Assembly: GCA_963277665.1 (NCBI GenBank)
Contig: OY728128.1
Location: forward strand, 1,870,366,988 to 1,870,430,987
Source of the DNA: Viscum album
Taxonomy: Eukaryota; Streptophyta; Magnoliopsida; Santalales; Viscaceae
Length of the DNA stretch: 64,000 nucleotides
Direction of reading: 5' to 3'
The position numbers and the translations under genes are program-made. A model generated the notes under the pieces. That model was not told where the DNA came from and did not search any database. It was given only the letters and a program-made list of their open reading frames with translations. Positions 46,470 to 59,542 of the stretch are shown here, in pieces (position 1 is the first letter of the stretch; each line of letters opens with the position of its first letter).

Positions 46470-48485
46470 ATTTTCCATATATTGGTGTGCCAATCCGGTT
46501 GGTTAGATGACCTCATTCATGCCTCTCCATACACCAGAGGCTTCCAACTAGCATATATGGTCTAATATGTATTGTGGGGATACTATAACCTCTTTATCAA
46601 AAAATTACAATAGTGGAAAAAATTAACCAAAATCCAAATGATAAAAAATAATAACTAGAGTAATTCCATAACCAACACAGACTAGTATCACATGATAAAC
46701 CAAAATAGGAAGATAATATTCAAACCAAATTAGTAGATATGTAATGAAATATATGTGTCAAGTGTCAAATGAAAAACCAAAATAATGAAACATTGAAAAA
46801 TTCAAAGTGGGTCTTGACATAATGTATGGTTCCTTAATCCAAAATCCATCTCAATATCATCAGTATAACATAGGTCTTATTCCCTTATCTCTTCCTGGAA
46901 ATATGAAGTCTATTTGGGTACTGATTCGGCAGCCCAAGTAGGGTGCGAGTACAATTCAGTAGGTCTCCACCAATATTTTCTAAAACAACATGCATCCTAT
47001 AACAGTTTATGAAATTATATAAATAATAAAGTGAAATAATAATATATAAATTCTTCACATTAAATTATTCTTTAATTAACCATGTAATTCATCGAGTTCA
47101 TGAAGACACCCAAACCATCAATACTTGCTACATCTCATGCCGGATACAGAACCATCCCAAAAGTAACATCACATTTTCTTCCATAATGGAATTAAATTAA
47201 TCAATGAATTTTAATTATATAATTCATAAAATGGGTACCTATAGAATAATTCTATAACCCCATGGGTATTTGGATCTTCATTCCTTGTCTCACAACTTAG
47301 TGATCACAAGTATATATAAATATATTAGGGCCCTAGAGAGGTAATATGAAACCCCTTGGGATTTTGGATCAGTAGTCCCTATACCAAAACTCAGTCACAA
47401 ATATCAATTCATGTCATTATATATTTATAAACATTTATAAAAATTATCATTATTCATTATTCACAATTTTTACAATTTTTTATCAATAAAGAACATATTT
47501 CAATTCATCATTTTCATCTTATCAGCATACAAAATGCAAGGAAACTAATTTAAAAATTCTATTAATCAATAAAATTTAATCAATATATTATTCATCAATT
47601 TCATAATCACAATTCCATCTAATTTCATTATCACAACATTTACCAACTTCATAATATTGTGTTAATTCAATTGATCAATTCAATTTAGGATGCGATTTCC
47701 CAATGTGGATTTTTCATTTTCGCAATTACATACTTGAAATTAAAATCTTGACTATTGGAATTCGTATTTAGAAAACCAACATCAAGGTCATTTATGTAAA
47801 TTCAAAAAAATATTATCCCTAAGTTGATGTATAATTTTCAAGATCACAACGGCACTAAATATCAAGGAACAAAAACAATAAGGATCTGATCCTTCAGTCA
47901 GATCTTGGATTTGTCAATAAAGGGGTTTGAGGAGCCTTGGAATCCACAGAGAATCTTCCAAAATTAAAGAAAATTGGCTAAGGATTAGTTGTGGAGAATA
48001 TAGGTTAAAATTGATGGGGGTCATGTGTTTTAAATTAAATTTCAGGTTATTAAAATCTTACGCACACAATTTTCTACATAGGGGTGCACAGTTTGTCAAT
48101 CCATGTTCCTTAACCTTATGCCTCGCCTTAGGATCGCATAGTTTCTCATAAGTGGAATATGGTCTAATAAACTATGTTCCAACCATAAAAATCTATTTTA
48201 TTATTTGTTTCATAGTTTGGGATGGTGGTAGTGCGGTTTAGAAAAACTCTACGCTAATGGTACATAACCTCATGTCCCACCAAAACAGGCCGCATAGTTT
48301 CTAAGGGAAAGTCGCATGATTTTTCATAACCATGCACCAACCATGAACAACCAATTGGGATTCCAAACATCTCCACTTTAACCCAAAAACCCCCCAAAAA
48401 ATCCAACTAATGTGTACTCAAAACAGTGTTATAAGTGTACCTAAAAATGAATATGATGCATATCTAGAAAGGTCGGGATCTTCCA
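46470..48485 (-). mobile_element. LTR C, minus strand (family A)
   Basis: On the minus strand it starts TGGAAGATCCCGACC at 48485 and follows LTR B in order: CTAGATATGCATCATATTC, GGTTGTTCATGGTTGG, TTGTACTCGCACCCTAC (about 46938-46954) and GGCATGAATGAGGTCATC near 46530. The last 30 or so bases of the LTR are lost or degraded, so the low-coordinate end is approximate. Length about 2.0 kb. Confidence 0.75.
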
Positions 48486-48599
48486 ATCTCCACACCTTAT
48501 AACATCCCATCCTCAAGATGTACTCCCATTAATATCTTTGATTATAAGTTAAAAATATCATTCCACTAGGCCTATATATCTTGTTTTCTCTCCCATATA
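48486..48599 (-). other. Polypurine tract and 3' tail upstream of LTR C
   Basis: Read on the minus strand, GTACATCTTGAGGATGGG and then AAGGTGTGGAGAT lead into LTR C. This is the same order as TACATCTTATGGATGAG and AAGGTGGGAATAT before LTR B (41305-41340). LTR C is therefore a 3' LTR with some internal sequence attached and not a solo LTR. Confidence 0.6.
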
Positions 48600-49140
48600 T
48601 TGTTCACCATCTAGTTTAGATATCCATTTTGATCAATGATATTGAGTTTTAAATAATTTCATTTGAAAAATTAACTATATTAAAGAATAAATCGTCAACA
48701 TATTTTGTTTATTAGATCATTCTAAAATAAATCATGAAACCTGTTTATTCATAGTATCATGAAATAAAGATGTTTAAAGGCCATAATTTTATCATAAATA
48801 TCATTCCTCTTTTATTTTTTTAATTTCTTTACAGAAAAGTTCATTCAAATTTATTTTCAAAATTCATCAACATAACACTTGTTCCCAAAAATCTGAATAT
48901 CATATTCTCTGAATTATTTAGAAATAATCACATAAAAAATTATGTATTTTTTATTTTTACAACATTAAATAATGGATTCATAATCCTTGTAATTTTATCT
49001 ATGAAATCATTAAGTTTGAACTATTTTTATATCATTACACAGACATAAAATGATTCTTAAAATTAAATCAACACATAATTATATGTTTCAATTGATATAA
49101 TACTTTGAGTTCAAGGAACCTTTGAGGTCATGGTTCATAT
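48600..49140 (-). repeat. Right arm of large inverted repeat
   Basis: Partner of 44355-44889. A fragment of it (AACACATAATTATATGTT) recurs in direct orientation at 49372-49389, about 300 bp further right, so the region was also duplicated locally. Confidence 0.8.
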
Positions 49141-50219
49141 GATGTGATTAATTCTATTTTGAGTCTATGATTTGATCCTTTAATTTAAATTTATATGATC
49201 CTTAACCTCCAATGATTCTTAATTATGTTTTGATATGATTGAGTCTATGATTAATATGATTGAATAAGTTAGAGACTCCTTCAATTGGTGGCTCTTGCAC
49301 TCTTCTAATTTTTTAGTAGTTTTATACTTCTATGTTACCATAAATTAAGCATATAACATATTCAATCACATCAACACATAATTATATGTTCCAAGACCAT
49401 ATCCAATCATCCTAGAAAATCATCCATGATATATTAATCATAGTTTCCAAAACCTTTATTCATGATAAATTATGGATATATTCTTCAATACAATGAATAC
49501 TTACTCCCAAAACCAATAAAATGGTTTTATAAGTTTAAATGATAGATATACAGGCTATGAAGTAGAACTTCAGGTTCCATCACCCTTAATCACATCTTTT
49601 CAAATCCATGTAAACATGTTATATAAAATTCTTCTTCTATTATTATATCACTTATTTTTTCATAAGTATCCACTCATCAATCATCTTATGTTGGGGTTTC
49701 TAATTGAATATTTTTTCTATTAATTAAAGCGTTGTATATTTCAACATCAATAAATAGATGTAAAGATTCTATATTTTTCATTATGGCGTTTAAAAAAGCA
49801 ATTTCCTTGACTTCAACTTTGCATTATTACATTGAAAATTCCAATTGAAATCAAATTCAACTTCAACCAATAAGGTAATTAATTTTCATGGAATTCATGT
49901 AATAAAAAATAACAAAAAATATAATGAAAAGTAAAATCCAAGATGGATGTAAGATAAATGAGTAGAACTAAAGTAATTAAAAGAAAAAGATAGATTTTAA
50001 ATCATAATAGTACCCAGATATTTTATTCTACACATCCCTACAAATACATTTCATTTCTTTGAGATCCTACTACATAAGTAATACATAGTTTAAACAAACA
50101 ATTTTATATAATTGAAATATTAATATTTAATGTGAAAATTATCACATAGACATTTAATTTTAGTGTATAAATAGGATTAACCAAAATTTAGAATATATAT
50201 AATGGACCTTCATAATACA
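49141..50219. other. AT-rich sequence, no gene seen
   Basis: At 49258-49275 GAATAAGTTAGAGACTCCTT resembles GAAAATTTAGAGACTCCTT of family A gag (36978-36996), possibly the far side of gag interrupted at 44321. The rest shows no recognisable feature; it may include the start of the LTR that follows. Confidence 0.4.
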
Positions 50220-53200
50220 ATTTTGTTAATTAATTCTTAATAAATTAGCACTCATTTTTTTGTAAAGTAAATTTTTTTCATGAACAATACTTATTTCATC
50301 AAAAAAATATTTTTTTGGGAGAATATTATAATTAATTTATCAAAACTTTTGAAATTTTATTTTATAAAAAGGATACCATTTTCTAAATCTCCATATTCAC
50401 TTATATAAGGGTGGATTTTCTGGATTTTCTGTAATGTTTTATTTTTTATTGAATAACGAAAATACTGATTTTTATTAAACACTATATTTTGGTTTCAAGA
50501 ATTATAAAGTTTATTTTGTTTTATTATGGATTAAATGTAATATTAGTTACATTTCATTATGAATAATCCAATTAATTTCATTGAAATCCTTTTTATCATT
50601 GAATTTGGTATAAAACTTTATTTTTCTTAAAATGCATTTTTATGAAAAACTATTTTCCATTATGTTTTTCATTTTTATCTTAATTTGATTTCTTTGACTT
50701 GAGTAAATTTAGTCGTGGAATATGGATTCATTATTTAGAATTAATATTTATAAATTTTCCAAAATGTTCTATTTAATTTTGGTCAATATGAATAATATCC
50801 ATAGTATATTTTGTTTCCACAGAAAAGGTAAATTGGGTTATTTACAATAAAACTAATGTGATAAAGCTAAAAGTGAATTAAATAACATGACTTTATTTAA
50901 TTTTATTATTATTTTATTTCCATGATCATTCAAAAAATGAAACTATTCCCTTTTTCTATATAAATTTTATTTTTAGCTTTATAATTTTTAATTCAAATAT
51001 AAAGACAAGAATGACACTTTCTTTCATTTAATGTCAATAATATTTTTTTATAGGGATTAAAAAACTAGTTTTAGGTTATATATAGTTATATGAAATATGA
51101 ATTAATTTATTTTATCATGGTAACATATATTTTATACTTAGTGATTAAATAATTACCTCAAATTTTTATGCAGCACTGACATAGTGATTGTGAAAACAAT
51201 AGAAAAATCAACTAAATGAATTTAAAAAATCTAAAAGTAATTTTACATAAGTTATTTAGAATGTCCCATGAATTTTATACATAAATATAACATATTGGGT
51301 ATTTTATATATTTTTTATATGAATTAATTTTTTATCATTTTATTTTGTTGTTTAAATTAGGTGAACTGCTCCAAAAATGTTATTAATAATATTTTATAAT
51401 AAAAGTTATTAAATGATTTAAAATTCATATAAACAATATATTATTCTGAGTGAATTGTATATTGTTTCAAATATCAACTATTGTAAAATTAGTAATCACT
51501 TATCCTTTTTTAGTAATATTCTTAACCCTTAAATAGTATAAAACTTTGATATTACGATAATTTTCAAAAAGGTTAATAGGGCTAATCCTAATAAATATTA
51601 TTAAAATATTTTACCATAACTTGTGAATATTTTATTTTATGAGTGTATACTGACAAAAATTAATCTTATATTCTAATTTTATCAATTTTATATCATTTTT
51701 TCCTGAAAATTAATTTATATTAATTCCATTTTTTAAGTAATTCTAATAGTTCCCTCCCCTAACATAAGAAAGGGCACCTCCTCTCTTTCATTATTCAAAA
51801 TATTTAATCCCACTATATTAGAAAATCACAAAACTAATATCATCATATATTCATTTTCTGTATCTTAGTACTTGTTGTCTTTCCAAAGGTCCATCCTTTC
51901 ATGTCTTAAAGTGTTATCCGAAGAAGGTTTATCAATAAATAGGTATAACTTTTAATTGATAATTTTCAATTTTATTTTTGATTATATAGACTTCAAATAT
52001 ATGGTATACATTATAAAATTACTAGTTTATTTTCTTACATATATTTAATTTTAATTTTGATTATGAAACAACCATTATCTATCCTATTTTCATCCTTTGA
52101 GAAATGATAATGTCGCTCATACATATCTCTAGAATACCTCCTCCACAAAGTGATGTCATTTGTTTTTAGATCCTATTTTACTTGGATGGTAATAAGGATA
52201 AATTTAATCATTATATATTTTATATATGATATAATAATTTTTTTGGAAGGTGAATTATTATATACCTTTCTTTCATTCTATCCAACAAGAAATGGAAACA
52301 TCACTCATGCATATGTATGGACCACCATCTACAAGAAGTGATGTAATTAATTTTTTTATCAACAATTTATATGAATAGTTATAAAATAATATAAGATAAT
52401 AATGAAATAATTAAGCTGTTATATATTATAAAACCATGATATATGTAAAAGGACCAAGTCTTATAAATGAAAACATTCATGAAAAAATGAAGTTTTCACA
52501 CATAAGAGTAATTTTACTAAAAAATTACTTATCAATGGGTGATAATATGTTATAAAAAATCATTTATGGTATGATGTATATGATTATGTTTAATAATACA
52601 TGTATTATAAATATATTTTTATTATACAATAGGTTCTAATGCATACAAAGAAAGATGAGACATGATGTAAGATATTTGGGTCTCAATCCCATTTTATGCA
52701 AGATTGTTTATACATGAATTTTCACTGAGAAACTTATACGATCATTATTTAATTAATTCATTAAATTTTAATTATCATATGGTTATTTCAAGGTAATACA
52801 TGTTTCACCATCATTTTTCATGCTTTATATACTCAATAGACTAATATAATCTTTTAGTATTTTGTTGGGAATCATTTTCATCCATGTCTATATTTATAAT
52901 AAAATGATGTAAAGAATGTATTAATATTTTCCTATGAATGTTTTAAACTATTTTTACTCTTTTTAAAAAATTTATAAAAAAAATTAAATGTAATATTCAT
53001 TTCTTATTATGAATGTGCTATTTTTTACTTTTTACAAATAATGTTAATGGAATCATTATATTAATTTACTCAGCATGAATAGAATTCCTCACTGTCATCA
53101 AAGATCAATGATTTGAAAAATAATTTAAATTATTTTTGGTTTATTTTCAAGGAAAATGTTTTTCATAAAATATTTTATTAGTATTTATTTTTCATAAGTG

Positions 53201-54121
53201 ATTTCAACATGAAATGTTTATTTTCCTCAATAAATATTATAGTGATATTTTAAGTAAATTTTCTTGATGACAGTATCCTTTGATGTAAATTATGATTTAT
53301 ATGGATATTATCAATTGATATGATCCTTATTTTTAATCTACATGGTTTATGATTATGATGGTTGTATTTTTTTAGAAACTCATTTATTTTCCAGGGGTTA
53401 TGCTAAGATGAATTTATTAAATGTTTATAAAACCCATTTACTTTTCACTAGTATTGACTTGATGATAATATGAATTAATTTTTACCTTATGGAACACATA
53501 TGTATGGGTTTTATTATATAATTGGTGGGATCATAATAATATAGATCTTAATGAATTGGGTAACGTTTTATATCTCATGAGACAATTATGGGATTCAATT
53601 TGATGTGTTTAATCAACTACAGGATATATGTATTGATGCTCTATCTACTATGGGAAATAGGTGGTGATGCATAACCCACTTTGAGAAACTAGTGGCCACA
53701 CCCGATCCACTATAGGAAACATGTGATTATTTAAAATACATTATGATATGTGTAATAGGTTTTGATTCATTTTCTAATATTAATCTATTGTCTCTGTATT
53801 TAACCCAAACATATGAAACTATCTCTATGGCTATGATGATGAAACACTTTTTATAGCATGATTATGATACAAACCTCTGGTTCATGATTGATTTATGATG
53901 TTTTATCACCCTTATGATTAATGTATTTTTAAATGATAAAATTTAAATTCATGAATCATGATTTTGATCCATTTTTTACTAGATACATAATTTTTAAGTT
54001 ATGATGATGAAATCATTCTCTTACAATTATTAAATTCTTACTTGTGAACATCAATCAATATCATCCATTTTTAACATTACTGTTCATATGTGATTACTCA
54101 TTCTTATGTTTGGATCACTAG
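50220..54121 (+). mobile_element. Diverged LTR related to the composite element (copy H)
   Basis: It is colinear with LTR2/LTR3 at several points: CCACAGAAAAGGTAAATTGG (50817) against CCACAGTTAAGGGTAAATTAGG (6600); the promoter-like CCCTCCCCTAACATAAGAAAGG (about 51753), where the TATA box has decayed; TTATTTTCCAGGGGTTATGC (53384) against the CCTTGGGTTATGC block (15342); and TTGGTGGGATC near 53521. It breaks off at 54121, where the next element inserts. The 5' end was not found. Confidence 0.55.
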
Positions 54122-55749
54122 TGTAACACCCCAGGTAAATAAAGAATATGAAATTTTTATATTTATCCATATTTGTGAATAAAATATTAATATTACTTTA
54201 AAGGGGACGCTATGCTCTATGGCATACCCAATACGCAAAACGAGTTTCTTGGGAATCTTACGTTGCACTCTAATAATAAAATAATATTATTTTAAATGGT
54301 AGTTAATGCCTAAACGTTGTAATGGAGGGAATGAACAGTTCTAGCTACAAAACGATTATATATGTTTGTCAAATATTTTTACTCCTCACAATAAATGTCA
54401 GAGGATTAAAAATGAGAATGAATCCAATTTTTAAGCATAAACATTCTAATATTCTTTAAAAGGTTGATTAACCGCCTTTCGATGGAGAACCTCTTTTAAA
54501 TCCACTTTTTAACAATTTTTTGTGTTGTATTTGACAAAATAAAATTCTTCTTTAGAATTGGGACATCCAAATTTACTTTGTGTAATTTTCTGGTATTTTT
54601 TCGATAAAGTTCCTTTTTTTAATGAATAGTCAAAAATGTTGTATTTTAATTCAAACCTCTTTTTAATCTAATTTATTTATATGATTAGATTATCTTTTGA
54701 ATTGGTTTTAAAGTTCAATTAGAATATATTTTTACCATTTAATCCAATAGTGGTCATTAGAATTAATTTCATCTTGAAATTGGACATAAACTAGAGTCAA
54801 TCTTTTGATACTTATTGTTTCTTAAAAACACGCTATTTGTTTTGACAGCGGGAATTAATTATTAAATTAATTAATGAAACTTATATGTTTTAAATTTTTT
54901 AAAATAGACTTCATTTTTGAATTCGTAATATCAAATATAGCTTAGGGTGAATTTTTGGTATTTTTCTGAAAAACTTTAATTTTTGATGAATAGTGAAACC
55001 ACTAAGTGGTAGTTAAAGAAACTAATTTTTCGTTTAAATGAAACTTTTCCACCTCTGTGTTTTGACTTTCAAAAATACTACATACATGGTTTTCATTAAT
55101 AATTAAAATGTGGTTCAATGGAATTAAAATAATTTTTTGGTGAATAGTAACTTTTATGTTCTTAATCGCGATTAGAGGTAATTAGTGTAATTTAAGGTAA
55201 AAATAATGTTTTAATAATGTGAAATGACCTAGACACATGTCCTACCCTCATTGGATGTGTCATGGCCAACCAAGACAATCCATGGGTCAACTTGGGGACC
55301 CCATGGAGCCACTTTGTTTGGAAAATGACATAAATAACTTTTAATTTAAAGTTAAAATAAAAATGTCACAAGCATGACATGTTTCACTAAAACAATTTTT
55401 AAATGGGGTTATACAAGTCATTTGTTTGACTATAAATAGTCATTAGAAATCTAAAAATATTTCCTACATCATGATAGTTTTTTTATAATTTTTAGATATT
55501 AAATAAATAAAATTATTTATGACATCATAATGATGCAGCGATTACCTCATTAATAAAGGATTTAAATAAAAGGAAAAGCTAATGTAAAATCTATGACCTA
55601 CACATGTCCAAAACCTATTGGATTGGTGTATTTCTAAACCTTATCACCTTATCCTATAATTATATCAATGTGGGACCTTTTAAATCCGAAAATCATTTTC
55701 AAATAAAGTAACATTTCTTTACTTTCGAAGAGTGCCCCTCCTCTCCTCT

Positions 55750-55757
55750 TATAAAAG
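55750..55757 (+). promoter_or_regulatory. TATA box, 5' LTR of family F
   Basis: TATAAAAG after CCCCTCCTCTCCTCT, followed by a C-rich leader (ACCCACACATCCAAAGCC). The same context occurs in LTR2/LTR3 of the composite element. Confidence 0.75.
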
Positions 55758-56878
55758 ACCCCCACCTCTACCTCCTTACCCACACATCCAAAGCCTTTGG
55801 CTCGACCAAACCCTGATAATTTTGCCTCTACACATCCCTATATTACTCCTATAATCCTCACTTTGGGCAGAAGTCTTCCCAAGGAAGCCTTTGAGCTCAA
55901 ATCAAAAAGAGTTACCCGATTTTAAGGTAATGTCTTCACTTGTGTTTTTTTGTTTTATTTTGCTTCTCCAAACCCCTAAACTTTTTTTATTCATTTATTT
56001 TGTAAAAAATCCAGTATCTTCAATATACTAGTATATTGTTATAAGAATAATTCGAGCTACACTTACACACACCTACATCAAATGGTTAAAGAACATACTG
56101 TTTCTGTGGATGGTGAATTTATGCCTCACGAAACAATGATTGTTCAATCTTCTCTTAACACCTTTCATGGTGGCCATTAAGATGTCACTATACTTATATA
56201 TGATATATAATATGTTTATGTTTTACTTAATCTTCTGTATTTTTCTTTTTTGGCATACCTTTATGGTTTCCATTGTGGGTAAACATGATAATTTCATTTT
56301 AGGAAGTGCGGATTACCGCCCCCTCAAAGTGATTTGATTCGTTAATGCCATATGTGGGATGTATAAAGGATGGATTTAAAGTTATTATATATGATGTATG
56401 TTATATATAAATGATGAATATAATTCTGGAATTAAAATATACATATCTCTCATTTAGTTTTAATTCCATTAATATGACATAGAAATGAAAGTAGCGTTTA
56501 TGCGTACGTACGGCTTACCGTCTCCATGAACGGTGCATTTCATTTCTTACCTCTAAATGATTATGTAATATTATAAATACATGTATATTCTGGATATATA
56601 TGATATATATTATATCCAAATCATGAATATAATTCTAGATATAATGAACCTTTGACCAAACGAACAACATGTAATTGTAAGAAGTCCACTTTCGACTTAA
56701 GAACCAAATATCAACAAAACAAACATTATTAACTTAAATGATTACATAATGTTTATAACATGGCAATAAGTGATATAAAAGGAATAATGAACTTGAAAAG
56801 GGTTCTTAATAAAGTGGAAATTAACTCAAGTTTATTATTCAGGACGTTAAAGAACGATCGAGTCAAGTCAGACCGGAG

Positions 56879-57852
56879 GTAAGGGATCCAACCTCTATCT
56901 TTCTTTTTAAGTACTCTCTTTTATGTCATTCCTTTTAAGCTCATATTTCTTATGATTGGGATGTTATTTTATATTAATCTTACTGTAATTTTTATGTTCA
57001 TATGATGAGAGACCCTATTCTCTCTCATCAATCCATTTTGGAAGTTTTGAGTGGCACCGTTAGGCTGCCGAATTTTCGTAAGAGATCTAACCTCTCTCTT
57101 TCTTTTTAAGTACTCTCCTTTATGTCACTTCTTTTAAGCTCCTATTTGTTATGATGGGGGATGTTCTTTTATATTCCTCTTGCTATTTTATTGTAATATG
57201 ATGAGAGACCCTATTTGATCTCATCAATCCATTTTTGGAAGTTTTAAGTGGTGTCGTTAGGCTGCCGAGTTTTCATAAGGGATTTTTCATCTCACTTTTA
57301 TTCCCGTGAGATTTATACTACATTTTCCACAATTTCCTTTGAATGGTGTATGTACTGACCATTATTTTACTCATTGTGTAATATACTTTCATTTATGAGT
57401 ATTTACATCAATGTTGTATTTTCCTTCTTTCACAGGGTGTATGTTTCGAAAGATACCCACGTCGGTAAGGGAACCTTTCACCCTCCTCTTTTTAAAAGAC
57501 TTCTTTTGTTATGTCTTTTAATTCACATAACATTATGTTGGGATATGTTCTTATATATCCTTAGTGATTTAAATTTTATGTCCAAGTGATGAGATACCCT
57601 TTTTATCTCTCATCAACTCATTTTCTGAATTTTGTAGTGACGCCGTTAGGCTGTCAAATTTTTGCATGGGAACTTCTTAACCCAATTTTGATTCTTTGGG
57701 ATAAGCTTGTAATCATTGAATATGTTGTTCTATGAATATGTGTGAATAACCTCTGATTGTTTTACACTTAATATCCACTTTTATTTGGTGTATTAGTTTG
57801 TCACACATAATTATTTAATTGATTTATCCTTAATCCAAGGATACCGTCTTTG
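56879..57852 (+). repeat. Tandem repeats of about 190-199 bp with hairpins, in LTR
   Basis: Units begin at 56879, 57078, 57275, 57475 and 57664 with GTAAGGGA or a near variant. Units 1, 2 and 4 share CTTTTTAAGTACTC-type text, a hairpin (TGATGAGAGA/TCTCTCATCA, perfect 10 bp in unit 1 at 57003-57030; 8 bp in units 2 and 4) and then CGTTAGGCTG. Units 3 and 5 keep the length but little of the sequence. The same repeats recur in the second LTR from 63322. Confidence 0.75.
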
Positions 57853-58021
57853 TATGGGACTTCGTCTCAATCTCCTTTCATTGAGGCATATTTTGTTTTA
57901 TACACAACCTCCTTTTATACAGTGTATAATCCCCTTTGACTTTTACGTTTATCTAAAAGGAATCTTTTTTATACAAAGCGTTTTACTAAACGACAAAAGG
58001 GAATATTTTTGTCGTATGTAT

Positions 58022-58046
58022 GCGGCGGCAACGACTTCTCCGCCGC
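58022..58046. repeat. GC-rich hairpin
   Basis: GCGGCGG (58022-58028) and CCGCCGC (58040-58046) form a perfect 7-bp G/C stem with an 11-nt loop in otherwise AT-rich LTR sequence. Confidence 0.8.
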
Positions 58047-58907
58047 CGTGACCATTATTTGAGTTTCGACTTCCTCTACAAGCCATACCTTTTTTTAAAA
58101 GAAAAATAAATACCATGTTTTACTTTTCTTTTATTTTGGTATTGAAAATGGTTTTCATAATGATTTTATATCAATGTGTTGTATTGATATCTTGTGATTG
58201 AAAAGTGGAAATGTTATGTTTCCTTTATGCATGTTTTATGTGATACGATTATGTTATGGTTCTTGGGAATTATTATGAAGACAGGTGGTTCCATGATAAA
58301 CTAAGGGCGGGTGAGCCCGATATAGCTCTCCAATTCATTGGTTAACGCGACGGGGTTAAACGTTAAGGTTTCTCCGAAGAGATTTAGGGAATATACTGTG
58401 ATGGGTATTCCAAACGTAACCAAGAGGGTTACTCACTACGTAAGAATGTTATGAATGCCTCAAGTTACCTTTATGTCTTATTCTTTCTATGATTTATTCA
58501 TTATTTTATGAGGTATGTTAAAGTGCATATGTTTTATGGGTAAAGTATGATTTCATTCTTATGTATATATATACTCATGTTTCCTTTCCATACTTTTTAT
58601 AACCCTTACTAAGCTTTTTATGCTCATCCCAAGTTTTTGAAATGTTTTTCACAGGTCAAGGGAATGGTACATGATATGATGATAGTATCAAGGAAGTTTC
58701 AAGAAATAATCCATGTTTTATTTTAAATATTTTTCCATTGATGGGAAAAATGAATACTATCTTTTATGTAACCACTTTGTTTAAATGTGGAATGTAAGGA
58801 AAGTTTTATGATCTAATTCTCTGAAACTCTAAACCTGAAAATATCCTCAATGTGTAATCTTGTAATAACTCAATATTAAATAAGGTTTAAGGTTGGGGCC
58901 TTATAGT

Positions 58908-58915
58908 TGGTATCA
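58908..58915 (+). other. Primer-binding site, family F
   Basis: TGGTATCA two bases after the LTR end, in the context GTTGGTATCAAAGG. Same distance and core as the composite element at 7913. Confidence 0.8.
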
Positions 58916-59118
58916 AAGGTCGGTTTAGATAAATTTAGAGGTTAGGGTATTCTCTAAGCACAAGTGACATTACCATAATGGTTAGGATTTCAGAAAGAGT
59001 CCTAGTTTTAGATAAAGTGAATGAGTAAGTATATCTTAGTGTTTACCTTCCTCATTAGTACATGATGGTTTTGTTGATATACTCACACTGACATTTCTGT
59101 TTTTAGTGAATGAATTGA

Positions 59119-59280
59119 TCTAGCAGGCACCAAAGAGACAACAGGTTTGAAGGAAACTATGGTGGTTCTCTGATTAAGATACTAGATAAAATGGGGGATT
59201 CAATGAGGAAACTCGTGGTTGTTCTAAACCAACTATCAAGGAGTCATGATCAACCACTTGAATCTTGGTATGATCTGTAA
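59119..59280 (+). pseudogene. Possible gag N-terminal remnant, 53 codons
   Basis: An open frame from a stop at 59116 to TAA at 59278 reads SSRHQRDNRFEGNYGG, then a hydrophobic-heptad stretch ILDKMGDSMRKLVVVLNQL that resembles the coiled N-terminal part of plant Gag proteins. It has no upstream ATG in frame and no gag core domain. The position just after the PBS fits gag. It may be the only relic of an autonomous ancestor, or chance. Confidence 0.3.
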
Positions 59281-59542
59281 TGCATCATGTACGAAATTAA
59301 CAATCGATGTGGAAGTTTAGGTAATAATTATAAAGGAAACCATTAGAGTTTATATGATCCTTACTTTTGAGGTATTTATGGGTTATTATATGTTATGATG
59401 GAAAATGAAAGGAATGAGATAAACTTGAGGTTAAAATATGTTATGATCATTTTTGAAGATTTTATCTCGTTTTGGGGAATGTTTTAAGAATTATATATTT
59501 TTGGAAAAAGGACAACACGTAGACCGTGTGACAACCCGTCGC

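Larger units (their letters stand above)
55927..58654 (+). other. Putative intron inside family F LTR
   Basis: Donor-like AAG|GTAATG begins at 55927, 177 bp after the TATA box. Acceptor-like TTTTTCACAG|GTCAAG ends at 58654, 251 bp before the LTR end. Both positions correspond to the donor and acceptor in LTR2 of the composite element, although the sequence between them is mostly unrelated and 2.5 times longer. The tandem repeats lie within it. Confidence 0.4.
54122..58905 (+). mobile_element. 5' LTR of family F (4.78 kb)
   Basis: It starts TGTAACACCCC and ends GGGGCCTTATA before the PBS. The second copy starts at 60565 and stays colinear, with identical offsets for the TATA box (1628) and the donor-like site (1805). 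It contains the promoter (55750), tandem repeats with hairpins (56879-57852), a GC-rich hairpin (58022-58046) and a block near 58315-58350 matching LTR2/LTR3 (CCAATTCATTGGTTAA). Confidence 0.9.

Noticed and set aside
56140..56337. 65-codon open frame kept in both family F LTRs (also 62582-62779)
   Set aside because: The two copies are LTR duplicates of one insertion, so agreement does not show selection. The peptide is hydrophobic from AT-rich codons and matches nothing I know.
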